From Heterodera schachtii (lineage: Eukaryota > Nematoda > Chromadorea > Rhabditida > Heteroderidae), in the NCBI GenBank assembly GCA_023374025.1, contig SIJG01000006.1:457535-521534 (forward strand): DNA of 64,000 nt. The letters run 5' to 3'. The first letter of the stretch is position 1, and the number at the start of each line of letters is the position of its first letter. This document shows, piece by piece, positions 10,125 to 18,525 of the stretch. The translations under genes and the position numbers were made by a program. The notes beneath the pieces were generated by a model that was given only the letters and a program-made list of their open reading frames with translations, ran no database searches and was not told the origin of the DNA.

Positions 10125-12575
10125 GCGCCACGCTCCACAGAGACAGTGTCCTCACTGTCGAAAATTCGAACCGCCTTCCCCCGGCACCATCAGTTGAGCG
10201 CCCGCGAAACGGCATCTGTTGCGGCGAGCCAGTGGTGCAATGTGCGTGATTGTTTTGGCGATACATTCCTAAAAAATTGAAAGAGGGAGGGGGGGGGGAT
10301 TGTAACTGGGAAAAGGATCTTTCGGACATGGACAGATATTTCTATTCCTGTGTTTCATAATAATTGTCGACGAAATTTGGCGGAAAAGTAATTGAGAAAA
10401 GGCTTTGAGGTTTTGTTGGATTGACGCTTGGGATTCGATTTGTCCAAATTTTTTGGAATTTCAGAAGAATTTTGGGCCGATTTTTAGTCCAAATCTTTAA
10501 TTGAGAATGGTCATATCCCTGTTTTTGGGATTGAAAAATGTTTTTGTTGGAAATTTTTTGATTTGGGACTGTCTGATGGTAAAAGGAATTGGGTATTTGG
10601 AAGGTTGGCATTTTTCCACCAAACTTTTTGCGTCTTCCTTTTTCTTGGGAAAGTGCAAAATTTTCTGAATTTTATTAGAAAATTTTTGGAATCCTTTCCT
10701 TTTTAAAATTTTCCAGAAAAAATTGACTCCAGCATGAATTTGGGCTCATCTATTTCGGCGAATAGGTCCTTCAAATCATTTTCCAATTGATGGATTTTTG
10801 GCACTTAATGCACTTTCTCCGTTTTAGTCTGATCAAATTTGGAGATGGGAATATTGCTTGTCAAAAAATTTTATTCAATTCCTGCCTTTGATTTGGATCC
10901 ATTTGGGAATTATGGGAAAGAAATTGAATTTCGTTTAATGGCCGTTTTTCGGGATTGAAATTAAAAAATTTCTTGAAATATGATTGTCCACCAAGATTCG
11001 GCTTCCTAACTCCTTAACTTTTAGAAAGGCTTTGAGTTGTAGGGAAATAAGTTTTTTGGAATTTTTCCATAAAAATTTTTGAAAACGAGCGATTGAGAAT
11101 TTTTGGTTGCCATCCCACTCACAAATGGTATACATCTCCATCAAAATCTGTTGTTGGATTGGGTTTTCCTTTTTTGAGGATGGAATTGAATTAAAAGGAA
11201 TTTTCTGACCATCTAATTCATTTTGTGCTTTTTCAAAACGCTTAATGCTGCTTGTTCTGGTCGTGCTTGCTTTCAGAACACATTTGGAAGTTTGAAAATT
11301 TTCACCCTGAATTTTCCGAACTGGATAAAATTCACTTTGACAATTTCAAATTTGAATAATTTGTGAATTTTTAGGGGAACTTGATTCGAAAATTCACAAA
11401 ATTTTGTTGGTCGAATTGGCTTCGGTCTGAATTCCAATTTTTCTGACTGGATCAGTTTTCATGAGCATTTCGTCCGTAAATGTTTCGGTGATTTGAAAAT
11501 TGTTTTGGGAAATTGATTTTGATGGGAAACTTTTTGGTAAAATTGGGTTCGGTCTTAATTCCAATTTACATGAGAGACTTCTTCGCCATAATCATTTTGG
11601 CCATAATTTGGTGAAACTCGACACCGAACTGGTTGCCGATTTTCCATGTCATTTTTACCCACATAGCCAAAAGTTTGAAATGGGGTGCCGTTATTGCAAA
11701 CCCTTCGTTCTTCTTGGTAAATTTGGGGCAAAGAGCACATTGAGAATAATTTGGAAATTGATTTTGAGGCGGTTGGGAATATTGATTTGGGTGGTAATTT
11801 TGTTGGGTCATTTGGCTGTGATGAGAAAAATTTTGAAAAGGGTGTGATTGCTAGAAAGAATTTGGTTGAAAATTTGGGTGTTGGGACGGAATTTGCAAAC
11901 CTTCATTTACATTTTCGTTCGTCCTGTTGGCAACCAATGACTCATTAAAATAATAGTTAAGCAAAACGTTCATTGCTCTACTCTGAAAAATAAATAGGCA
12001 AAATTGAAAATCAACAAAAAAATGAAAATGGAAAGTCATAATGCTGCTTGTTGCACAATCGGCTCGCTTTTCGCTGACCAAGAGGTTGAATTTACGCCGT
12101 CTCGGCAGGAGCGCCACGTGAAGGAAAATGGGGGTCTAACTGGGAGAATTCCGACCGATTTGCTACTAAGGTGGGGTTTTGGGGATATGAAAGGGTCGGA
12201 AATACAACTTTGAGAACAAATCTGGAATGCAAAATAGGGATTCAACAAAGGGAAAAGAGACTCGTAGAAATGGCGCGGCGATTTTCGTAGTCCAATGCGC
12301 CGAAGTCGAAGCAGTGATAAACATTTTGTTGCTCAAGACAAATTAAGGCGATGTTAGAGAACAATTTATTTTAACACGGAGAGAAAAGGACAAAAAGGAG
12401 ACGCGGGAAATTGATTGGAGTGAAGGCAAAGTAAAATTAAAATATAATTGAAGAGGAGGGAAATCGAAATGAAGAGATAAACCAAGTGAATAAAAATGAA
12501 AAAAAAAAATAAAACACAATATAATTTAAACACAAAATTAACGCGAAAAGTAATCGCTTCGAAAATGGTCAAGTC
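10125..12575 (-). pseudogene. Decayed retroelement-like region, Q/N-rich Gag-like remnants
   Basis: This block is less AT-rich than its neighbours and sharply bounded near 10,125, where family flank ends. On the minus strand, broken but coding-like frames run through it. One around 11,960-11,560 is rich in Asn, Gln and Pro (NYHPNQYSQPPQNQFPNYSQ) followed by a CxxC motif (CALC), with one in-frame TAG near 11,848. Further frames occur at 11,144-10,935 and 10,611-10,342, all interrupted. At 12,116-12,100 the minus strand reads TGGCGCTCCTGCCGAGA, very like the primer-binding site of the LTR element at 12,740-14,454. I infer an old LTR retroelement whose Gag part is still visible. I found no reverse transcriptase or matching LTR pair, so the class is uncertain. 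Confidence 0.45.
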
Positions 12576-12739
12576 CAGTACGTTTTCACCTTTTCATCTT
12601 AATCTCGGAAGCTTTTTTCATGTACATGTGTTTGGATGCTTTTCAATTTGCTTTAAAAACTGAAATTCTCGAATATTCAATGGCATTATTATGCATAATC
12701 CTAGAAGCATGCTCCCCATTATACTGGTTTTAGTTTTTT

Positions 12740-13048
12740 AGTCAGGAAAACAAAGAAAGGAGGGAATGGGGAATGCCGTGGTTCGGGTTTGGATCACTAA
12801 GTCAATTGGCGATGGACGGAGAATATATATTTATTTATTTGGAGAAGGAAAATAATATATTTATTTAGAGAAGGAGGGACGGACAGGGAAAGGATGGAAC
12901 ATGGAAAAGTAAAAGATAAAACAATAATGAATGAATGTGGGGATAAGGGCGGGGAAATACGTTGACTGGTCAAGGGCGAAATCGATAAATGGGGAATGAA
13001 CATCACAAACGGAACGCCAATATTTAAATCAAATCCCTTCTTCTCACA
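12740..13048 (-). repeat. 3' LTR
   Basis: This is the left copy of the 309-bp direct repeat. It differs from the right copy at a few sites, such as GCCGTGG against GCCGGGG, GGCGATGG against GGCAATGG, and CCCTTCTT against AACTTATT near the end. In the element's orientation it is the 3' LTR. Confidence 0.85.
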
Positions 13049-13343
13049 TGCCCCCGTCCATTCAAGAATCGGTCCCCGATTCTGATCAGTCTCCCCCGGG
13101 CCCACAGATGCGACGTCCCGGCGCATGGCGATGGAAGGCGGCGATCAGTTGATGTTTGGCTTGAATTTCTGAAAAAGGCAAAAACGGGAGGGAATTAGGT
13201 CGGTCTCCGTTCAGCAGATAAAATTCGGAATGCTTTCGTCAGCCATTCGATCGCTATTTATCAGCCAAACATAATGAAAAGGAGAAGCGGGTGCCAAATA
13301 TGATGAGGGAGTGGGATATGCCATCAAAGGGAATTGGACAAAA

Positions 13344-14084
13344 TTAGAAAATTGGGCAACTGTGCCATTGTTCGGTGGGAATTTTGAGTTGTGGCTTGAG
13401 ATCGGACTTTTGATTAACAGCAATTTTCTGATTTGGATTTTTGGAAAATTCCTCAATTCCTTCGCCACGATCTTTGGCCTTCAATTCGGCAACCTCTTCC
13501 ATTAAACCCTTTATTTTTCTGCCCTGCTCCTGTGCCATCAAATTTTGTTGGACGGACAAAATCGAAAAATGGCCATTTTCCTCTTCTGCCATTTCCAACT
13601 TTTCTTTTACCGTCTTCAATTCAGCTTCCATCGCCAAAAATTCGGAAACACTTTGCTCTCTTTCCACCAGCACTTTTATGTGGTTAGCCTTTATGAACTT
13701 GAAGAGTTGTTCACTGTCCAACAATTTTTGATGCAAAATTTCGACTTTTTCATCTGCTTCGTCTCGTTCGGCTGTGACTCTCATCAGTTCAGCTTTCAGC
13801 CTTTCAACCAAATTTTGCTCTTGCACTGCTCGGCCTCCATACCCAGATCTTCCCAACTCATCCGAATTTGAGTGCGCTGACGGCCTTTCAAATTCAAAAC
13901 AGAATGCCTTTTCAGCCAAAATCTGATTTTGGTTGCCTTCACGGCTAACTCTTTCTCGCAGTGCACGGCCCTGTGCCAACATTCTGCTTCTCACACTTGC
14001 CTGACCAAAGCTTTCTTCCATTTGCGATGAATTGAGAGTCGGCGGATGGCGCTGCTTTTCAACGGCTTTGCTTCTTGTGGGCAA
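13344..14084 (-). CDS. Coiled-coil protein of the LTR element (possible Gag)
   Basis: This 246-residue frame fills most of the element's interior. Residues 1-90 are polar and Arg-rich (RSRMLAQGRALRERVSREG). Residues about 90-220 are a strong coiled coil with Leu/Val/Met heptads (VERLKAELMRVTAERDEADE and KTVKEKLEMAEEENGHFSIL). The tail is Lys/Pro/Gln-rich. I see no zinc knuckle, protease or polymerase motif. It is transcribed from the 5' LTR at 14,146-14,454. An upstream frame to 14,218 partly overlaps in another phase. Long coiled coils occur in some retroelement Gag or ORF1 proteins, so structural assembly is plausible, but I do not recognise the family. A captured host gene fragment is the alternative. 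Confidence 0.6.
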   Translation of the reverse strand: MPTRSKAVEKQRHPPTLNSSQMEESFGQASVRSRMLAQGRALRERVSREGNQNQILAEKAFCFEFERPSAHSNSDELGRSGYGGRAVQEQNLVERLKAELMRVTAERDEADEKVEILHQKLLDSEQLFKFIKANHIKVLVEREQSVSEFLAMEAELKTVKEKLEMAEEENGHFSILSVQQNLMAQEQGRKIKGLMEEVAELKAKDRGEGIEEFSKNPNQKIAVNQKSDLKPQLKIPTEQWHSCPIF

Positions 14085-14128
14085 TCGGCGAGCAATTCGG
14101 TGTCTCCCAAAAGGCGGTGCAGTTCGAT

Positions 14129-14145
14129 GTCGGACAGGAGCGCCA
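14129..14145 (-). other. Primer-binding site
   Basis: The minus strand reads TGGCGCTCCTGTCCGAC, immediately adjacent to the inner end of the 5' LTR. Its complement, GTCGGACAGGAGCGCCA, ends in CCA as expected for the 3' end of a primer tRNA. I cannot assign the tRNA. Confidence 0.7.
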
Positions 14146-14454
14146 AGTCAGGAAAACAAAGAAAGGAGGGAATGGGGAATGCCGGGGTTCGGGTTTGGAT
14201 CACTAAGTCAATTGGCAATGGACGGAGAATATATATTTATTTATTTGGAGAAGGAAAATAATATATTTATTTAGAGAAGGAGGGACGGACAGGGAAAGGA
14301 TGGAACATGGAAAAGTAAAAGATAAAACAATAATGAATGAATGTGGGGATAAGGGCGGGGAAATACGTTGACTGGTCAAGGGCGAAATCGATAAATGGGG
14401 AATGAACATCACAAACGGAACGCCAATATTTAAATCAAATAACTTATTCTCACA
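14146..14454 (-). repeat. 5' LTR
   Basis: This is the right copy of the 309-bp direct repeat and the 5' LTR in the element's orientation. Its distal end (TGTGAGAATAAG) abuts AT-rich DNA that continues as family 3' flank near 14,460. Confidence 0.85.
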
Positions 14455-14740
14455 TTTTAATTAATTTAATTAATATTTGAATGTTTATATTAGTGAAATG
14501 TTAATCACAAATAATATATCATAAAAGTGGTCAGAAGTTTTAGGTCGATCGACCAGAGCAATCGAGTGTAATTTTTGATTAAAAAAGCTCAAATTTTCAC
14601 TAATTTGATAAAAGTTAATTAATATTTTTAAATCGACTAAAAACTTAGGAGAACCAAAAAAAATTTGCACAAAAATATGCAACAAATCAATTAAAATAAA
14701 ATTTGTTAAAAATAAAATTTTTGGAAAATTTGCTATCAAG

Positions 14741-15419
14741 TCTTCATAAAAATTCAATTGCCTTCTAAAATTGGAAATTTTCTTCTCCAAATTTGGCTTT
14801 CCATCTGCGAATGTTTTTCGTTGAAGTATTTATCATTTTTGCAATTTCTTTTTCACTTATTTTTGGATTTTTTCGTTTTATTTGCCAATAAATTTTCATT
14901 TTTTCCATTTTTTCCTTCTCCGTTATAAATTTACTCATTCCAAATTGTTTTTTCCATTTAATAATTGTTCCACGGCTTACTCCAATTTTCTTACAAATTT
15001 CGGCATAATTTTTGTCCCATTCTTTTCTTGAATGTTTTTCCAATAAATTGTTGTACAATTTCCCATTTTTGTTCATCACTTTTTGATTTGAGACAGTTCG
15101 TTTTTTGGAGACCAAATTCTTTAATCCATTTTTTAATATAAGTATCATTTGTTTCCAAATTTTTCGCTATTTTAATATTAATTTTATTCCATTCTTTTTT
15201 TGAGAATTTTCTTCCTTTTTGCTTTATTTTTTCTTTTATTTTGTAATATTTTCTTATTATTTCACGTTTCTTCTGTTCATTTTGCGCTTTTTCTTTTTTT
15301 TCTTCCCATTTTTCTCCAAATATTTCATCAAATGACATTTGTCGTAGCTTTTTCTCTCCTAATTCAATTGGACTAATTAGGGCAATTAAAATCAAACAGA
15401 ATAACACAAACAATTTCAT
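14741..15419 (-). pseudogene. Secreted HTH-repeat family, copy G (internal deletion and frameshift)
   Basis: The ATG at 15,419 gives the leader (MKLFVLFCLILIALISPIE), the FDEIFGEKWEEKKEK block and a complete unit one. Around 15,045 an internal deletion removes the start of unit two, where other copies have EM.NEYKQK.KYS. It changes the frame, so the 142-residue product ends GKTFKKRMGQKLCRNL. The remaining part of unit two and a complete unit three with the family ending (RRWKAKFGEENFQF) are open in the other frame down to 14,765. It retains an intact C-terminus and is a good reference for the ancestral ending. Confidence 0.8.
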
Positions 15420-15477
15420 TTTTCTGAAATTATATTCCTAAATATTAATTTATATAATGTTTTTTTTCTTAAATAAA

Positions 15478-15535
15478 ATAGTCTTTTTATTCACATAAAA
15501 AATCACAACTCTCTTCTGATCTCCGGCAAAAAATT
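15478..15535 (-). promoter_or_regulatory. Conserved upstream block of the HTH family (copy G)
   Basis: The minus strand reads GTGATTTTTTATGTGAATAA then AAAGAC, matching the upstream block of sister copies about 60-115 bp before the ATG at 15,419. Confidence 0.4.
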
Positions 15536-15539
15536 GATT

Positions 15540-16120
15540 AGAAAAAAGAAAAAAAGATAATAATATATTCTTTCCTCATTACCATTTGTTTAAAAGAATT
15601 TCTTTTTTATTAAATAATTTCTTTTTTCTACTCTATTGATTAAAAAGGAAAATAATTAATTATTTTTTTGTGAAAAATATGTAAAATGATAAACCGAAAG
15701 TGATGATTAGAAAATTGCAAATAATAAAAATTAATGCTTAAAGCATTTTAAAATGGAAGAAATTATTTTTTAGAAAAGATAGAATGATTTAAAGCTATTT
15801 AACCACCAAAACCAGGTTAATTCAGTTTTCTTGATCAAAAACTCATAATTTAAATAATTTAGTATTTCAAATTTTTTATAATAAATAAAAATATAGAGCC
15901 ATTGAATTTTAAAAAGACTGACCTGACCAGGATTTAGTACTCAAGATAAAAATGCTATTTTGACAGTACTCCCTCCTGTAGAAGTTTAAAAAAGGCCATC
16001 CCTCATAAATGACATTTTTTAATTTAAAAAAATTTCGTAAAACTTTTCTCCTTACGCTGAAAAAATGGAGTTGATGCCAAAATGAACTGAATGTGGGATA
16101 AAGACATGGGAGAACCTCTA
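15540..16120. other. Upstream flank of copy G and AT-rich spacer
   Basis: The part to about 15,740 is the distal 5' flank repeated at other copies (GAAAAATATGTAAAATGATAA). The remainder up to the tRNA-like unit has no recognisable gene. The segment 15,890-15,970 (ATAGAGCCATTGAATTTTAA through CCTGACCAGGATTTAGTACTC) recurs near 22,850-22,930, so it is a dispersed repeat. Confidence 0.45.
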
Positions 16121-16126
16121 AAAAGA

Positions 16127-16198
16127 GCGCCTGTAGCTCAGTTGGTTAGAGCACAGCACAGATTTCAGGGGTCGTGGGTTCGAGTCCCACCGGGCGAG
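16127..16198 (+). tRNA. tRNA-like unit, probably a tRNA pseudogene
   Basis: The sequence folds as most of a tRNA. The acceptor arms GCGCCTG and CGGGCGA pair with one wobble and one terminal mismatch. The D arm is GCTC-AGTTGGTTA-GAGC, and the T arm is GTGGG-TTCGAGT-CCCAC. Both internal promoter boxes are present. The anticodon arm fails: CAGCA and CAGGG cannot pair and the variable loop is short by about two bases, so no reliable anticodon can be assigned. It is best called a pseudogene or the head of a tRNA-derived SINE. The closest look-alike by D-arm and variable/T-arm wording is a lysine tRNA. Confidence 0.6.
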
Positions 16199-16531
16199 TT
16201 ACCTTTTATGTACTACACAGAAGTGCAGCTAAAATTTAATTGACCAAAATGCCTGGATTGGACTCTGATTTCAAATATTGAATTTTGGGCCTCGGAATGT
16301 CATCCCTGATCAGACAAACGAATAATGATTTTTCTATGAGAAAAGCTCAATTTTCCCCTAAATTTGATAAAATTTAATTCATATTTTTTTAATTACTAAA
16401 ATACTAAAAGAGCACTTTTTTTACTCTTATATAAAAAAATAATGCAACAAAATAATTAAATAAAATTTTTCAATAAATGAAATTTTCTGGAAAATTTGCT
16501 AACAATGTTTTTATAAAAATTCAGTTGCTTT

Positions 16532-16920
16532 CTAAAATTGAAAATTTTCTTCTCCAAATTTGACTTTCCATATGCAAATGTTCTTTGCCGAAGTGTTTAT
16601 CATTTCGGCAATTTCTTTGTCACTTATTTTTAGATTTTCTCTTTTAATTTGCCAGTAAATTTTCATTTTTTCCATTTTTTCTTTTTCCGTTATAAATCTA
16701 CTCATTCCTAATTGTTTCTTCCATTTCTTAATTATTCTTTGGCTAACTCCAATTTTCTTACAAATTTCGGTATAATTGTTCTCCCATTCTTTTGGTGAAT
16801 ATTTTCTTTTTTGCTTATATTCATTTGACATTCCAATGAATTTTTGCACAATTTCCCATTTTTGTTCATCAGTTTTTGATTTGTGACAGTTCTTTTTTTG
16901 GAGACCAAATTCTTTAATCC
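16532..16920 (-). pseudogene. Secreted HTH-repeat family, copy H (5'-truncated)
   Basis: Family similarity begins abruptly at 16,920 within unit one (RIKEFGLQKKNCHKSK). It continues in one frame through complete units two and three to the normal ending (KVKFGEENFQF) at 16,532. The sequence upstream of 16,920 is unrelated, although a frame happens to stay open to an ATG at 17,002 (MIMIISVRQW). Signal peptide, FDEIFGEKW block and most of unit one are missing, so any product would not be secreted. The clean junction suggests rearrangement or insertion, not gradual decay. Confidence 0.8.
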
Positions 16921-17364
16921 TTAACACTGAATTTTGCCGTACATCCGCGGATTGAAATGTCCTCGGATTTGTCCATTGACGCACTGAAATGATCATGATC
17001 ATAATTTGTACTTAAAAGCGTATGGATTTGCTTTCCTTCGCAGAAATCATCAATTTTGTTTTATGTCGTGTCCTGGAATTTCTTTATTTAACCGAAAAGT
17101 GAGGATGCTATTTTCTCCAACTTTGACCTAATGAAAAATTAATTGCCTTTTTTTACAAATAAATCACATTTTTATTTAATAAAAATGTAAAAAAAATTAC
17201 AAATTGTGCTAATAAATAGCTGGTTTTGGCCTTCAATCATCGCATCATTTCCACTCTCACTTTTGTATGCCAATTATAAGCACATGAATTTTTTTCCCGA
17301 GCTGTGGAAGGCCTGAAACGCACGAAAAACATGTTTTTAGCTTGATTTGAAGCTTCTAGGACGT

Positions 17365-17760
17365 ATTTCCATATGCATATTTGTGCATATTTCGCGATTT
17401 ATTTATTTGCATGTTTTATGTGCATATTTGTGAATTTTTTCAAAAATCTTCTATTAAAACGGCCCCCTCTGTTAAAGCGGCCCTTTTTACCTCTAAGGAA
17501 CGAAAATTTTTAAAAAATTGCATTTTTTTTTTTTGGTTTTTATCGAAAATATTAATAAAAAATGTACTTATTATTTTATTTTATATTTCTAAAATGATTT
17601 TTATATACCATAGTTAGCTTTTTTTAACTATTTTTAGCTTACATTTAACGAACTTGAAGAATTTTGAAAATTTTACCCTAACTTGGAAAAATTTATGTGC
17701 ATTTTTTTCAGTTTTTATGTGCATATTTTGCGATTTTATGTGCACATAATTGACATCCCT
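17365..17760. repeat. TGTGCATATTT-rich repeat element
   Basis: The motif TGTGCATATTT (with variants) occurs several times near 17,380-17,430 and 17,694-17,745, bracketing an AT-rich middle. A phrase just before it (GATTTGAAGCTTCTAGGACG) resembles GGTTTGAGGCTTCTACGTTG at 52,975, so this is a dispersed element. The 78-residue open frame at 17,381-17,617 is repeat-derived. Confidence 0.4.
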
Positions 17761-18079
17761 AACATTCATTATTACGGTAACTGGATTCAAAATTGTCTAT
17801 TAAATTGACCCACCTTGGGTTAAGTCAAGAATTGCAAAAAAATCGAATAATTTTCCGAGGCCAAAAATGAAAGTTTTTGGAACTTTTTCTCGACTCAAAA
17901 ACTTCTGAAACATAAAACTAGATTCATATTCATGCTGAAATTAGGCCCTAAATTAGACAAGAAAACTATTTGTTCACCTTATTTTGACCGAAAATTCTTG
18001 CCTAACAAAATGAAAAATTTCCCGACGCCTAGGCAATTTTTAATTACCCTTTTTTAACACATATATTTAGGGGGCGCCC

Positions 18080-18502
18080 GGAAAATGCGTCAGTGGAAAT
18101 TTTATTGTCATAAAAACAAGTTCCTTGGGTTTTCGAGGGCACTGACTACGAATCCAGTATCCATTTCGGCCAATTCCAATCCCGGACCCGAACTCGAACA
18201 AAAAGTCGAAAATCCAAATTTTTGAATTGGGCTCTTTTGGTTCAAAACGGCATAAATTATTTCTTATTGAAGGATTGATGGCTTTCAGTTTGTTTCCGTG
18301 TATTTAAACCGATTTTTAAGAAAACCCTAACTTCGAAAATTTTGACTTTTCGATTTTTGTCCGAATTCGGGTCTGGAGTTCGGAATTCAGAAGGATGTTC
18401 TTATAGAAGTTTACTTCTTCTATATTACAATACTAATGATACACAAACTTTCTTTTAGAATATGTATCACTGACGCATTTTCCACTGACGCATTTTCCGG
18501 TC
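18080..18502. mobile_element. Possible MITE with 22-bp terminal inverted repeat
   Basis: A perfect 22-bp inverted repeat, CCGGAAAATGCGTCAGTGGA then AA, lies at about 18,079 and again inverted at about 18,480-18,501. At the right end the TGACGCATTTTCC unit is present twice in tandem. I could not define a target duplication. If it is an element, it abuts the 5' end of the secreted gene and may supply its leader region. Confidence 0.4.
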
Positions 18503-18525
18503 ACGATTTAGGGTCTATTTCACAA

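Larger units (their letters stand above)
12740..14454 (-). mobile_element. Non-autonomous LTR retrotransposon, 1.7 kb
   Basis: Two direct repeats of 309 bp (12,740-13,048 and 14,146-14,454) differ at only a handful of positions and flank a 1.1-kb interior. Read on the minus strand each LTR starts TGTGAGAA and ends CCTGACT. Directly after the 5' LTR lies TGGCGCTCCTGTCCGAC (14,145-14,129), whose complement ends in CCA as a tRNA primer would. Just before the 3' LTR is a purine-rich tract GGACGGGGGCA (about 13,059-13,049). Flanking TTTT on both sides may be a 4-bp target duplication but is uninformative. The interior has one coiled-coil frame and no protease, reverse transcriptase or integrase, so it must depend on a partner. 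High LTR identity means recent insertion. Confidence 0.85.
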
